A DNA stretch of 64,000 nt from Bacilli bacterium (GCA_022009835.1 CP091726.1:310001-374000), one strand, 5' to 3'. Positions 20,874-32,672 are shown, numbered from the stretch's first letter. Translations and numbers: made by a program. The notes: a model not told the origin generated them from the sequence alone.

Positions 20874-23800
20874 TGTTAGAAGCTAATGATTTTAAGGCTC
20901 TTAAGATTGGAATTGCCTCACCTGAGAAGATTAGGTCTTGGTCGTATGGTGAAGTATTGAAACCTGAGACTATTAATTACAGAACTTTAAAACCTGAAAG
21001 GGATGGGTTATTCTGTGAAAAAGATATTTGGACCTACTAGAGATTATGAATGTTCTTGTGGTAAGTATAAAAAGACTTAGATATAAGAATATTGTCTGTG
21101 ATAGATGTGGAGTAGAAGTTACTAAATCTTCTGTTAGAAGAGAGAGAATGGGACATATTGAACTTGCTACTCCAGTAAGTCACATTTGGTATGTTAAGGG
21201 TGTTCCTTCATACATTGGACTTACTCTTGATATGTCTCCGAGAGACTTAGAGGAAGTTATATATTTCGTTTCTTATGTTGTACTTGATCCAGGAGCTACT
21301 ACTTTTAATTAAGAAGCAAACTTTATCTGATAAAGAGTATAGAGCATATTATGAAAAAAATATGGTAATACTTTTTAGAGTTGGTATGGGTGCTGAAGCT
21401 ATTAAAGAGTTACTTTCTGAAGTTGATGTTAACAAAGAATTAGAAGAAATTCAAAAAAAGAATTAGATGGTGCTACTGGTCAGAAGAGAACTAGACTTGT
21501 TAAGAGACTTGATGTTATTAATTCATTTGTTCAATCTGGTAATAAACCTGAATGGATGATTATTGAGGCTCTTCCTGTTATTCCTCCTGAACTTAGACCG
21601 ATGATTCAACTAGATGGTGGTAGATTTGCTACTAGTGATTTAAAATGATTTATATAGAAGAGTTATTAATAGAAATAATAGATTAAAAGAAACTTATTGA
21701 ACTAGGTGCACCTTCAATTATTATTCAAAACGAAAAGAGAATGCTTCAAGAAGCTGTTGACTCATTATTTGATAATGGTAGAAGGGGTAGAAGTGTTACT
21801 GGAGCAGGTAATAGAGCTCTTAAGAGTTTAAGTTCTATGCTTAAGAGTAAACAGGGTAGATTTAGACAAAACTTACTAGGTAAGAGAGTTGACTATTCTG
21901 GTAGAAGTGTTATTGTTGTAGGACCAGATTTAAAGATGTATCAATGTGGTATTCCTAAAGAAATGGCTCTTGAGTTATTTAAACCTCATGTTATTCATGG
22001 TTTAACTGAGAGAGGTCTTGCTAATAATATTAAGTCTGCTAAAAAGATGATTGATAATCAAGATCCTAAAGTATGGGATATTGTTGAAGATGTTATTAAA
22101 GAACATCCTGTAATGCTTAACAGAGCTCCTACTTTACATAGACTTGGTATTCAAGCATTTGAACCTAAGTTAATTAGTGGTAAGGCAATTAGACTTCATC
22201 CACTTGTTTGTACAGCATTTAATGCTGACTTTGATGGAGACCAGATGGCTGTTCACGTACCTTTAAGTGAGGAAGCTAAAACTGAGGCTAGAATTCTTAT
22301 GCTTGGTTCTAACAATATTCTTTCTCCTAAAAATGGAGATCCTATTGTTACTCCTTCTCAGGATATGATTCTTGGTAATTATTATATTACTATGGAAAAA
22401 GCTGGTGTAGAAGGAGAGGGTAGAGCATTTAAGAATACTAATGAAGCTTTAATGGCTTATCAAAGAAGAGAAATTACTCTTCAAACAAGAATTGTTGTTC
22501 CTGTTAATTCGTTTAAACATAAGGTATTCTTAGATGAAGATAAGAATAAGTATTTAGTTACTACTCCTGGTAAGATTATCTTTAATGAGATTTTTACCTG
22601 ATTCATTCCCTTACTTATGTGAGGCTACTAGTGAAAAATATTGAAGGTATTACTCCTAGTAAATACTTTATTGATTATGGTGAAGATGTTAAGGCTAGAA
22701 TTAGTGAGATGCCTTTATCTACTCCATTTAATAAGGGTGCACTTGAGAAAATTATTGCTCAAATGTTTAAGAGATATAAGACTACTGAAACTAGTATATT
22801 CCTAGATAAACTTAAAGATTTAGGATTTAAGTATTCTACTTTCTCTGGTATTACGATAGCAGTATCTGATGTTGTTACTAGTAAGAATAAGGATGCTATT
22901 ATTGAGAAGTCTAATGAAGAAATTAAGAAAGTTAATAAGCAATTCCAAAGAGGACTTATTACTGATAGAGAAAGATTAGAACTTGTTATTGATATTTGGA
23001 CTAAAGCTAAAGAAGAAATTCAAGATGAATTGCAAGGATATGCTAAGAGTTATGTTGATAATCCAATATTTATAATGATGAACTCTAAAGCCAGAGGATC
23101 TATCTCTAACTTCGTACAGCTTGCTGGTATGAGAGGATTAATGGCTAAACCTAATGGTGAAACTATTGAGATTCCAATTTTATCTTCATTTAGTGATGGT
23201 TTATCGGTATCTGAATTCTTCCTATCTACACATAGTGCTAGAAAGGGTAGTGCTGATACAGCATTAAAGACTGCGGATTCTGGTTATATGACTAGAAGAC
23301 TTGTTGATGTAGCACAAGATATTATTGTTAAAGAAGAAGATTGTGGTACTATTCAAGGAGTAGTTGTTAGTGCATTTATGGATGATAAAGATGGTATTAT
23401 TGAGCCATTATATGATAGAATTGTTGGTAGATATACTAATAAGAAAGTTATTAACCCTGAAACTAAGGAAGTTATTATTGATAAAAATGAATATATTACT
23501 GAGGCTATAGCAGATAAGATTATTAAGGCTGGTATAACTGAAGTTGAAATTAGAAATGTTTTAACTTGTAAGACTGATCATGGTGTATGTCAACATTGTT
23601 ATGGTAGAAATCTTGCTACTGGTAACTTAGTTGAAATTGGTGAAGCCGTTGGTATTATGGGAGCTCAATCTATTGGTGAACCTGGTACTCAGCTTACCAT
23701 GAGAACTTTCCATACTGGTGGTGTTGCTGGTGCTGATATTACTCAAGGTTTACCTAGAGTTGAAGAGTTATTTGAAGCTCGTAATCCTAAAGGTAAAGCC

Positions 23801-24508
23801 ACTATTAGTGAGATATCTGGTGTTGTATCTAAGATTGAAGATGCTGGTGGTAAGTTTAAAGTATATGTTAAAAATGATACTGAAACTAGAGAACATGTTA
23901 CTTTATATGGTGCTAAACTTAGAGTAGAGAAGGGTGATAAGATTGAGGCTGGAGATAGAATTACTGAAGGTAGTGTTTCTCCTAAAGAGTTACTTGCAGT
24001 AACTGATCCTAACACTGTTCAACAATATATTCTAAAAGAAGTACAAAAGGTATATAGATCTCAAGGTGTTGATATTAGTGATAAACATGTTGAAATTATT
24101 GCTAAGAGAATGATTTCTAAAGTTAGAATTATGGATGCTGGAGATACTTTATTAGTTCCTAGTACTACTGTTTCTTTACAAGAATTTACTAAGGGTAATA
24201 GAGATGTTATTATTCAAGGCAAGAAACCTGCTATTGGACAACCAATACTTCTTGGTATTACTAAGGCAGCACTTGAGACTGATTCATTCTTATCAGCGGC
24301 TTCATTCCAAGAGACTACTAGAATCTTAACTGAGGCTTCTGTTAAGGGTAAGGTTGATAAACTTCAAGGATTAAAAGAGAATGTTATTATTGGTAAGTTA
24401 ATCCCTGCTGGTACTGGTGCTAAAGAGTATATGGATGTTGGCTATTCTTTAGAGAAGGAATTCTTTGATGAAGATGCTTCTGAAGTACTAGAAGAAGAGT
24501 TTTTTTAG
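20873..24508 (+). CDS. rpoC: RNA polymerase subunit beta' (frameshifted)
   Basis: Subunit with the Mg-binding active site. The zinc-binding region has CSCGKYK and IVCDRCGVEVT. The catalytic loop is FNADFDGDQMAVHVPLS. The lid/rudder region is RFRQNLLGKRVDYSGRSVIV, and the second zinc site shows CKTDHGVCQHCYGRN. The trigger-loop region is GAVGIMGAQSIGEPGTQLTM-like followed by RTFHTGG. The frame is largely intact from 21741, with breaks near 21010, 21065, 21305, 21355, 21460, 21645, 21690, 22595 and 22633. Downstream are three tandem-hairpin elements. Confidence 0.97.
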
Positions 24509-24520
24509 ATTAATTATATT

Positions 24521-24616
24521 AAAGTCATAACCTTTGGTTATGGCTTTTGTTTTTGAAGCCTTTTGATAAGTCTTCAAAATGAACTATAGAGCCTATATGA
24601 AATAGTCTCTATAGTT
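24521..24616 (-). repeat. Three tandem hairpins after rpoC, copy 3 (reverse orientation)
   Basis: First, AAAGTCATAACC / GGTTATGGCTTT followed by a T-rich tract, which may serve as the rpoBC terminator. Second, on the minus strand, GAAGAC...GGCTTC. Third, ACTATAGAGAC...GGCTCTATAGT with a nine-base perfect outer stem. Hairpins two and three carry the AGAC/GGCT core of the family in reverse orientation. Confidence 0.75.
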
Positions 24617-24654
24617 TTTTCTAGTTTTTGTGATATAATTTAAGTGGTGATATT

Positions 24655-25349
24655 ATGTTTAAGGAATATAATGATAATGATTTTTGTTATTAATTATCAG
24701 GATGATTTGGAAAAAGTTAGTTACTAATTTTTTGTTAGTTATTATAAGAAGAATATTAATGTATTACTTAATAGATTTCATTTAGATAGTATTAATAAGT
24801 TGGAAATTAGATTATTTTTCTGATAAAAAGTTTGCTTGATAATATGCCTTATAAATTGAGTGATTTTGCGGGCTTTTTTAATGATAAGGGTGTTAATTGT
24901 TATATTAACATTAATGGTAATAAGAGTGAAAGTTATATTATTAAGGCTATTATGCATGAAATTGTACATCATATTTATAGATTTTTATATTGAAGAAGAA
25001 GTTGATAGTAGAATTATTTGGTTTGATGAAGGACTTGCTATGAATTTTTTTCCTTTGCAAAATGATAAATATAATGATGAAGATACTTTTTAAAGAATTT
25101 CTAAATAATAAAATATTTTTCTATTAAGAATATTCCTTGTATTAATGATTTAAATCATGGTAAAAAGTTTTGTTAATGAAAATTATAATGGCTATGATTT
25201 GTCATATTTGGTAGTTAGATATTTAATTGAAAATAATAGTCAAGAAGATTTTTTTATTTAATTATAAAGAGTAAAAATAAAATTAGAAATATTGGTGAAA
25301 ATATATTAGAGATCGCTATTGGGTATTATCATGATTACTATGGTATTTG
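24655..25349 (+). CDS. HExxH zinc metallopeptidase, peptidase-MA-like (frameshifted)
   Basis: The zinc motif is AIMHEIVHHIY, followed about 25 residues later by WFDEGLAMNF, whose Glu would be the third ligand in a gluzincin arrangement. After it come NGYDLSYLVVRYLIEN and NKIRNIGENILEIAIGYYHD, consistent with the peptidase-MA-like C-terminal helices. No signal peptide is seen. Length is about 230 residues after repair. Breaks near 24690, 24745, 24825, 24985, 25100, 25170 and 25255. No operon partner with a telling function. Substrate unknown. Confidence 0.7.
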
Positions 25350-25407
25350 ATAAACTAATTGAAAAATATAGAGTAATAGTGTATAATATATAACGAGGAG
25401 ATTTTTT

Positions 25408-26034
25408 ATGAAAATTGAGAAGTTAGATAAAGATAATATAGAAGAATATATAGGGAATATGAAACTTGTTGATACTGATAATTTAAGAAATAATATTAAT
25501 AAGTTAAATGAGTTTGGTATAAAGAAAGATGATAAGTTCGTATTTAGTTTTTATTCCTTATGATGATTTTATTGGAGTTAGTTTTGGTAACTATAAAATA
25601 GATGATATTTTTAGTTAAAGAAATATTTAATTTTTTTAAATAATAATTTATCTTTAGATGGTCATTTATTAGTTGAAGTTTATAATAATAAAGTAATAGA
25701 TGTTATGGATAGTTTATATAGAGTTAAAAAAATATTAATGTTAATAAAAATTATTAAAGATGGTGATGATAATTCTTCACAAAAAGAAAAAAATATGCTG
25801 ATATTGATATGAGAAGTATTAAATACTTTGATTCTAAAAAAATAATATTTTTTTGTAATTTATATAGTCAAAAATATTCAAGATGAGGATGTTATTAAAA
25901 AAAGTTAGATAAGTTCTTTATTGAGAGTAATGCTAATTCTATTGATTTCTGTATTTTTACCTGATAGTTTGGAATATATGGAAAGTTTAGGTTATAGATG
26001 TAATTCTAAATTATATATTATTGATTATGAATAA
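25408..26034 (+). CDS. Unrecognised protein, possibly GNAT-like (frameshifted)
   Basis: About 205 residues, soluble, starting MKIEKLDKDNIEEYIGNMKL after GAGGAG. The C-terminal part (FIESNANSIDFCIFLPDSLE, then MESLGYRCNSKLYIIDYE) has the ring of an acetyltransferase C-terminus, in which a late strand and a LGY/LGF turn recur. I cannot confirm an acetyl-CoA loop. Breaks occur near 25550, 25610, 25635, 25735, 25800, 25850 and 25905. It is followed by a tandem-hairpin element and a terminator. Confidence 0.5.
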
Positions 26035-26079
26035 ATGTTTATACTGATTGCTTATATATAGTAGGTATGGTTGATACAT

Positions 26080-26136
26080 TAGTTTAAGACTATATTTAGG
26101 CTTAAACTAACATAGCAAGACTTTGGCTTGATATGA
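26080..26136 (+). repeat. Tandem-hairpin intergenic element, copy 4
   Basis: The first hairpin pairs TAGTTTAAG with CTTAAACTA around AC...GG. The second pairs CATA.CAAG with CTTG.TATG around AC-TTT-GG. Core AAGAC...GGCTT in both. A separate terminator follows at 26150. Confidence 0.78.
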
Positions 26137-26149
26137 TAATAAGATGATA

Positions 26150-26174
26150 AGAGAAGAATATTTCTCTTTTTTTC
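26150..26174 (+). terminator. Rho-independent terminator
   Basis: AGAGAA pairs with TTCTCT around a six-base loop and is followed by T-rich sequence. It closes the transcript ahead of murDC. Confidence 0.7.
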
Positions 26175-26221
26175 TAGTAATATTTGAGTAGAAGTGATAT
26201 AATTAAATTGGAGTGATGTGT

Positions 26222-28931
26222 ATGTATAAAAATAAGAAAATATTTATATTAGGAATGGCTAGAAGTGGTTATGAAGTTGCTAAGTTATTATCTAGTGATA
26301 ATGAAGTAGTTATTACTGATATGAAAGATCAAGATAAGGATAAAATTAGTGAACTTGAAAATCTTGGTGTTAAGTTTATTATGAGTAATGCTGCTGATAC
26401 TTTACTTGATGATAGTTATGATATTATGGTTAAAAATCCTGGTATTAAATATGATCATAAATGTGTTGTTAAGGCTAAGAATATGGGTATACCTGTTATT
26501 AATGAGGTAGAGGTTGCTTATCATTATTTAGATAAGAATGTTAATATTATTGGTGTTACTGGTTCTAATGGTAAGACTACTACTACTAGTATTATTTATG
26601 AAATTATGAAAAAGGCTTATGGTGATAGAGTTGTTTTAGCAGGTAATATTGGTACTCCTTTATGTCATTATGTTAAGGATATTAAAAGTGGTAGTTATTT
26701 AGTTATGGAGATTAGTGATCATCAGTTATGTGATATGTATGATTTTAAGACAAATACTTCAGTTATTACTAATATTTATGAATGTCATACTGATTTTCAT
26801 GATAGTCATGAGAAGTATGTTATGACAAAGAAGAAGATTTTTAATCATCATACAAAAGAAGATACTGCTATTGTGAATATGGATAATAGTGAGGTTATGG
26901 ATATTACTAGTGATATTGGTAGTAGTAAACTTTATTTTTCTTGTGATAAGAAGGCTGATTGTTATTATAAAGATGGTTTTATTTATTACAATAATGAGAA
27001 GTATCTAGATACTAAAAAAATATTGTTTTTGGAAAGGATTACATAATTATCAAAATATTATGTGTGCTATATTGTGTGCTAAAAAATATGGTGTTAGTGA
27101 TGATATTATTATTTCGGTTGTTAGTTCATTTGGTGGTGTAGAGCATAGACTTGAGTATGTTGGTAATATTAATGGAAGAGAAGTTTATAATGATTCTAAA
27201 AGTACTAATACAGAGTCTACGGTTATTGCTCTTAATTCTTTTGATAAGGATACTATTCTTATTATGGGAGGACTTGATAGGGGACACTCTTTTGCTGAGT
27301 TAGAAAAGCCTATGACTCATACTAAATTAGTTGTTGCTTATGGTGAAACTAAAAATAGAATTAAAGAGTTTTGCGATAGTATTAATGTTAAGTGTATTAT
27401 ATGTAATGATTTAGTTACCGCTACTGGAATTGCTTATGATAATTCTAAAGAGGGGGATGTTATTTTACTTAGTCCTGCGTGTGCTAGTTGGGACCAATTT
27501 CCTGATTTTGAGACTAGGGGTAAGTTATTTAAGGAAACTATACTTAAATATAGAAATGCTTTATTTATTGAAAAAGGTAAACATATTTATATGATTGGTA
27601 TTGGTGGTATTAGTATGAGTGGTATTGCTGATATTCTTGTTAATATGGGTTATGTTGTAAGTGGTAGTGATAGGGCTAGTTCTAAAGTTACGGATATGCT
27701 TATTGATAGTGGTATTAAGGTATTTATTCCTCAATGTAAAGATAATATTACTGATGATATTGATTTTGTAGTATATACTGCCGCTATTAAAGAAGATAAT
27801 GAGGAAATGGTAGAGGCTAAAAGAAGAGGTATTCCAATGATGGAGAGAGGAGAGTTTTTAGGTGAAATTACTAAACTTTACTCTAATACGATTGGTATTG
27901 CTGGTACTCATGGTAAAACTAGTACTACTTCGATGGTTAGTTTAATATTTATTGAGGCTGGATGTGATCCTACTATTCAAGTTGGTAGTATTTTAAGTAA
28001 TATTGGTGGTAATTATAGAATTGGTAAAAGTGATACTTTGATTATTGAGGCTTGTGAATATTGTGATAGTTATCTTAACTTTAAGCAGAAGTCTGCTATT
28101 GTACTTAATATTGATAATGACCATTTGGATTATTTTTAAAAAAATCTTGATAATATTAAGAAATCATTTAATAAATATGTTAGTGGTTTACCTAGTGATG
28201 GCTTTTTGATTATTAATAATGATGATAAGAATAGTAATGAACTTAAAGACAATACTAGGGCTAGTGTTGTTAGTTATGGTATTATTAACAATAGTGATTA
28301 TATGGCTAGTGATATTTATTATGATATCGATGGATGTGCTAGTTTTGATGTTATTCATAATGGAGAAAAACTTGGTAGAATAGAACTTTCGGTATCAGGA
28401 GAACATAATATTTATAATGCTTTATCGGCGATTAGTCTTGCTATTTGTTATGGTATTTCTTTTGATGATATTAAAAAGGGTCTTAAGAAGTATAAAGGTG
28501 CTAGTAGAAGGCTTGAATATAAGGGGAAGTTTAAAGGAGCTAGTGTTTATGATGATTATGGTCATCATCCTACGGAAATAATGGCTACTAGTAAGGCTAT
28601 TCATAAAAAGAAGTATAGGGAATCTTGGGTTATTTTTGAGGCTCATACTTATGCTAGAGCATATAAACATAAAGAAGAGTTTGCTAAGGCACTTAAAGAT
28701 TTTGATCATATTATTGTTACGGACATTTATGCTGCTAGAGAAGAGAATATTTATGGTATTACGGAAGATGATATAGTTAGAGAAATTAAAAAATATGGTA
28801 AAGAAGCTTTCCATATTAGTAGTTATGATGATATTAAGTTATATTTAAGTCAGTATGTTCATGAGGGGGACCTTATTCTTACTTTAGGTGCTGGTAATGT
28901 TACTAAAATGGCTGACTTACTTGTTAAATAA
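26222..28931 (+). CDS. Fused MurD-MurC peptidoglycan ligase
   Basis: One reading unit encodes two Mur ligases, adding D-Glu to UDP-MurNAc-Ala (MurD) and L-Ala to UDP-MurNAc (MurC). The MurD half has IFILGMARSGYEVAKLL, the P-loop GVTGSNGKTTTTS, and DSKSTNTESTVIALNSF. The MurC half begins without a new start at KHIYMIGIGGISMSGIADIL, with P-loop GIAGTHGKTSTTSM, LSVSGEHNIYNALSAI and DYGHHPTEI. The junction, ETILKYRNALFIEKGKHIYM, lies inside an unbroken frame covering 27060-28139, so the fusion is not an artefact. Breaks at about 27015 and 28138 are in A/T runs. The start at 26222 suits the GGAG site. Both are cytoplasmic. Confidence 0.9.
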
Positions 28932-28975
28932 TATTTAATTATAGAAAAGAGTGAATTATTTTTCATTCTTTTTTC

Positions 28976-29005
28976 TTGACTTTGATATTTTTGGTAGTGT
29001 ATAAT
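28976..29005 (+). promoter_or_regulatory. Promoter of the fur-rubrerythrin operon
   Basis: TTGACT and TATAAT separated by 18 bases, 36 bases before the regulator's start. The Fur/PerR-like box lies immediately downstream. Confidence 0.75.
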
Positions 29006-29010
29006 GTTAT

Positions 29011-29025
29011 TAGTAATCATTACTA
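29011..29025 (+). promoter_or_regulatory. Fur/PerR-type operator (7-1-7 palindrome)
   Basis: TAGTAATCATTACTA is a perfect 7-1-7 inverted repeat, the form of Fur and PerR boxes. It sits just after the -10 box and in front of the fur-family gene, so autorepression is likely. Confidence 0.75.
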
Positions 29026-29040
29026 TTAAGGAGATAGATT

Positions 29041-29403
29041 ATGCGTAATACAAAGCAGAGAGAGTGTATATTTGATATTGTTAATAGTAGTTATAATCAT
29101 TTAAATGCTTATCAGGTTTATGATATTGCTAAAGAAGTTATTCCTAATATTAGTTTAGGTACTGTTTATCGTAATTTGTTATGGCTTAGTGAAAATGATA
29201 AAATTAGAACTATTATTGTTGATGATGTTATTAGATATGATAGAAATGTTATTCATGATCATTTGTTATGTACAAAGTGTGGAAATATTATTGATATACC
29301 GAGGAAGTCTTCACTTGATAATTATGTTAATGGTAATTTAGTAATTGATTATGATATTAAATACAAAGGTATTTGTAAAAAATGTTTGGAAAGGAAGGAT
29401 TAA
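29041..29403 (+). CDS. Fur-family metal/peroxide regulator, PerR-like
   Basis: DNA-binding metalloregulator of 120 residues, intact. The winged-helix region reads NTKQRECIFDIVNSSYNHLN with AYQVYDIAKEVIPNISLGTV, then YRNL, the DNA-recognition part of the family. The regulatory metal site is in HDHLLCTKCGNIID, and a structural zinc site is formed by CTKC and CKKC near the C-terminus. The start follows AAGGAG. A perfect 7-1-7 box in its promoter and rubrerythrin directly downstream point to control of peroxide defence, hence PerR rather than iron uptake; this is inferred. Confidence 0.88.
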   Translation: MRNTKQRECIFDIVNSSYNHLNAYQVYDIAKEVIPNISLGTVYRNLLWLSENDKIRTIIVDDVIRYDRNVIHDHLLCTKCGNIIDIPRKSSLDNYVNGNLVIDYDIKYKGICKKCLERKD

Positions 29404-29405
29404 TT

Positions 29406-29946
29406 ATGGAATTAAAAAGGTAGTAAAACAGAGGCTAATTTAATGACAGCTTTTGCTGGCGAATCACAGGCTAGAAACAAATATACTTATTTTGCTTCGA
29501 AGGCTAGAAAGGATGGCTATGAGCAAATAGCAGAAATATTTGAGGAGACCGCTAATAACGAGAGGGAACATGCAAAAATGTGGTTTAAGGAATTAAATGG
29601 TGGTACTATTCCTAGTACTATTGACAATTTACTTGCTGCTGCTGAAGGTGAGAATTATGAATGGACTGATATGTATAAGGAGTTTGCAGAAACTGCTAGA
29701 AGTGAAGGATTTACTAGAATTGCATTTTTATTTGAAGAAGTTGCTAAAATTGAGAAAGAACATGAAAATAGATATAGAAAACTTCTTACTAATATTAATG
29801 ACGGTTTAGTATTCTCTAGAGATGGTGATAAGATTTGGCAATGCAGAAATTGCGGTCATATCGTTATTGGAAAAGATGCTCCTAGTGTATGTCCTGTATG
29901 TGCTCATCCACAAAGTTATTTTGAGATTAAGAAGGAAAACTATTAA
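29406..29946 (+). CDS. rbr: Rubrerythrin (one frameshift)
   Basis: Non-haem di-iron peroxidase that reduces hydrogen peroxide in anaerobes. The four-helix ferritin-like domain shows AFAGESQARNKYTYFA and ETANNEREHAKMWFKEL, then FEEVAKIEKEHENRY, with the E..EH ligand pattern. The C-terminal rubredoxin domain has WQCRNCGHIV and SVCPVCAHP. About 178 residues after repair. One break near 29420 in the first codons (KGSKTEANLMT). It is co-transcribed with the Fur-family gene, which ends 3 bases before its start. This suggests that peroxide sensing controls its expression. Confidence 0.95.
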
Positions 29947-30006
29947 TTATGGTTTTCTTTTTTGCATATTATTTTCTTTATTACATATTAGTATAGTGTG
30001 ATTGAT

Positions 30007-30434
30007 ATGAGAAATAATTATAAAAATCTTATTATTTTTATTGCTATTCCATTAGTTCTTGGTGGTATAGTAGGTCTTATTACAAGTAAGGGAAGTTCTA
30101 GTTATGATGGTATTGTACCTGGATGGATATTTCCAGTGGTATGGAGTATTTTATATATTATGATGGGTATATCTAGTTATCTTATTAGTGATGATAGAAA
30201 ACTTCTTAATATTTATATTGTTAGTTTGGTTATGAATTTACTTTGGCCTATTATTTTCTTTGGGTTTAAACTTAAGGTATTGGGTTTTTTCTGGATACTT
30301 ATTCTTATTTTAGTGGTAGGATATATGATATATAGATTTTATGATAAAAAAACAAGGTCAGTGCTTATCTTCTTATTCCATATTTATTATGGCTTATATT
30401 TGCTTCTATTCTTAATTTAATAGAAATTATGTAA
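30007..30434 (+). CDS. tspO: TspO/MBR family membrane protein (one frameshift)
   Basis: Five-helix membrane protein of the tryptophan-rich sensory/peripheral benzodiazepine receptor family, which binds porphyrins. The motifs VPGWIFPVVWSILYIMMGIS and MNLLWPIIFFGFK are characteristic. A break near 30368 hides the true C-terminus, which reads IPYLLWLIFASILNLIEIM and fits the usual last helix. The likely start is ATG 30007; an upstream GTG at 29998 is also in frame. No ribosome binding site is strong. Located downstream of rubrerythrin, possibly linked to oxidative or haem stress. Confidence 0.85.
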
Positions 30435-30500
30435 TATTAAATTAGGCTTTTTTTTTATTTGTTTTTTTATAGTATAATATTGTTAGTTTTGAGGTGTGCA

Positions 30501-31330
30501 ATGGAAAGATATAAGGAAATTGAAAAAAGTATTATAAAGAAATATAGAAAAGATATTTGGAGTAAGTTTGTTAAGGCTGTTCAAGATTATAAGCTTATTA
30601 ATGAGAACGATAAAATTATGGTATGTATTTCTGGTGGTAAGGATTCTTTTTTACTTGCTAAATGTATAGAGGAACTAATTAGACATGGTAAGTTTTATTT
30701 TGAAGCTAAATATGTGGTAATGGATCCTGGATATAGTGAAAAGCATAAGAGAGAAATTCTTGATGTTGCCAGAACACTTAATCTTGATATTGAAATATTT
30801 AAATCAGATATTTTTGATAGTGTTATTAATATGGAGGCTACTAGCCCCTGCTATATGTGTGCTAGGATGAGGAGAGGTTGTTTATATAATAAAGCTATAG
30901 AACTTGGATGTAATAAGATTGCTTTTGGGTCATCACTTTAATGATGTTATTGAAACTACTTTACTTAGTATGTTTTATGGTAGTGAGGTTAAAACTATGC
31001 TTCCTAAACTTCATAGTGATAATTTTCCTGGCCTTGAACTTATTAGACCTTTGTATTTAGTTCATGAAGAGGCTATTATTTCTTGGATGAATTATAATAA
31101 TTTAAAAATTTATTAATTGTGCTTGTAAGTTAACTGAGGCTATTAGTGATGTTGATAAGGTTAATAGTAAAAGAAAAGAGATTAAACTTTTAATTAATGA
31201 TATTAAAAAAGTTAACCCTAATGTTGATATGAATATTTTTAAGGCACTTGATAATGTTAATTGTGATGGTGTTCTTACTTATAAGATTGATGGTAAAAAA
31301 CATAGCTTTTTAGATGATTATGACAAGTAG
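30501..31330 (+). CDS. TtcA-like tRNA thiolation ATP pyrophosphatase (two frameshifts)
   Basis: PP-loop enzyme that activates cytidine or uridine in tRNA for sulphur insertion. The PP-loop is MVCISGGKDSFLLAKC, and the TtcA hallmark CYMCARMRRG (CxxC) is present with GHHFNDVIETTLL, SMFYG and LELIRPLYLVHE. A second Cys near NCACK would complete the FeS ligands of the family. About 275 residues. Breaks near 30937 and 31110. Start after GAGGTG. Related to YdaO/TtcA proteins; exact tRNA position is not deducible. Confidence 0.88.
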
Positions 31331-31381
31331 TTGTAAATGATATTATTTTTATTGACAAATGTTTGATATGGGTGTATGATT

Positions 31382-31410
31382 AAATTGTACTATTTCGAGT
31401 AGTACAATTT
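31382..31410 (+). terminator. Inverted repeat between TtcA-like and glycosyltransferase genes
   Basis: AAATTGTACTA and TAGTACAATTT form an 11-bp perfect stem. T-rich flanks on both sides allow function as a bidirectional terminator, although it lies only 17 bases from the next gene start and could be an operator. Confidence 0.55.
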
Positions 31411-31426
31411 ATTGTTGAGGTGTGAT

Positions 31427-32643
31427 ATGGAAAAAATTATATATATATTGTTAATAGCATCTTTATTTTATGGTCTTTACTTTTTGGTTATGGCTACTGG
31501 TGTATTTGGTAAAAAGAAGGAGAAAATTAATAATTCTAAGAAGAATCATTTTTGCTATTTTGATAGCTGCTAGAAACGAAGAAGAGGTTATTGGTAATTT
31601 GATTAAGAGTTTAAAGAAGCAAAATTATCCTAAAGATAAATATGATATTTATGTTATTATTAATAATTGTACTGATAATACGCTTGAGGTTGCTAGAGAT
31701 GCTGGTGCTAATATAATAGAATGTACAGAAAAGGTTAAGACTAAAGGTGATGTACTTAAGTATACTTTTTAATAAGTTAAAAGATAATAAGGAAATAGAT
31801 GCTTATGTTATATTTGATGCTGATAATGTTGTTCATAGTGATTTTTTGAATAAAATGAATAATTCAATTAATGATGGTTATGAGGTTGTTCAAGGATTTA
31901 GAGATACTAAAAATATTTGTGATAATTGGCTTAGTACTAGTTATGCTCTTCTTTATTATTTACAAAGTTTATTTATTAATAAATCTAGATTTAATTTTGG
32001 TAAGAGTTCTTTCTTAAATGGTACAGGTTTTATGATTAAAAAAAGAAGTTATTGATACTTATGGTTTTTGCTCCTAAAACTATTACTGAAGATATTGAAT
32101 TAACCGCTATATGTGCTATTAATGGTGTTAAGATTGCTTTTAATGAAGAGGCTATTACTTATGATGAACAAGTTACTGATTTTAGGAGTTCTCTTAAACA
32201 AAGGAAAAGATGGTCTTTTGGGGCTACGCAGTGTTTAAAGAATTATACTTGGGAACTTGTGAAAGAGGGATTTAAAAATAAGAGATTTGAATGCTTTGAT
32301 GTAATACTTTTTTACTTTGGTATTATATTCCATGTTTTATTTAGTATTGCTTCTTTAATGGGAATTATATATAATGTTATTTATATTGATGACTTTAGTA
32401 ATACTGATATTATGATTTGCTTAGGTATATTTTTTTATTTAACTATTTAGTAGGTGTTATTTTTTTAGAATGGCTGTTATTAAAGCATGTAATAAGAGTA
32501 TTAAAGATAATATAGGTGGAATATTACTTTTTGACTTTTTTATTCTTAGTTGGCTTCCTATTAATTTTATTTGCTTGTTTATTAAAGATTGTACTTGGGA
32601 TCATATTAAGCATAATAGAAATATTGATACTTTAAATATTTAA
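31427..32643 (+). CDS. Membrane glycosyltransferase, family 2, IcaA/BcsA-like (frameshifted)
   Basis: Processive-type GT2. An N-terminal membrane segment (IYILLIASLFYGLYFLV) precedes the catalytic domain: ILIAARNEEEVIGNLIKSL, VIFDADNVV (metal-binding DxD-like), KTITEDIELTA and the product-strand motif KQRKRWSFGATQ (Q/RxxRW). C-terminal membrane segments begin FDVILFYFGIIFHVLFSIAS and resume near LFDFFILSWLPINFICLF. Breaks near 31540, 31765, 32045, 32065, 32440 and 32465. This is probably synthesis of an exopolysaccharide or glycolipid; acceptor unknown. Own ribosome binding site GAGGTG and a following terminator suggest a single-gene unit. Confidence 0.87.
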
Positions 32644-32672
32644 AGATAATGATTAATTTTATTATCTTTTTT
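32643..32672 (+). terminator. Terminator of the glycosyltransferase gene
   Basis: AAAGATAAT pairs with ATTATCTTT around an AT loop, then TTT. It overlaps the stop codon. Confidence 0.75.
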
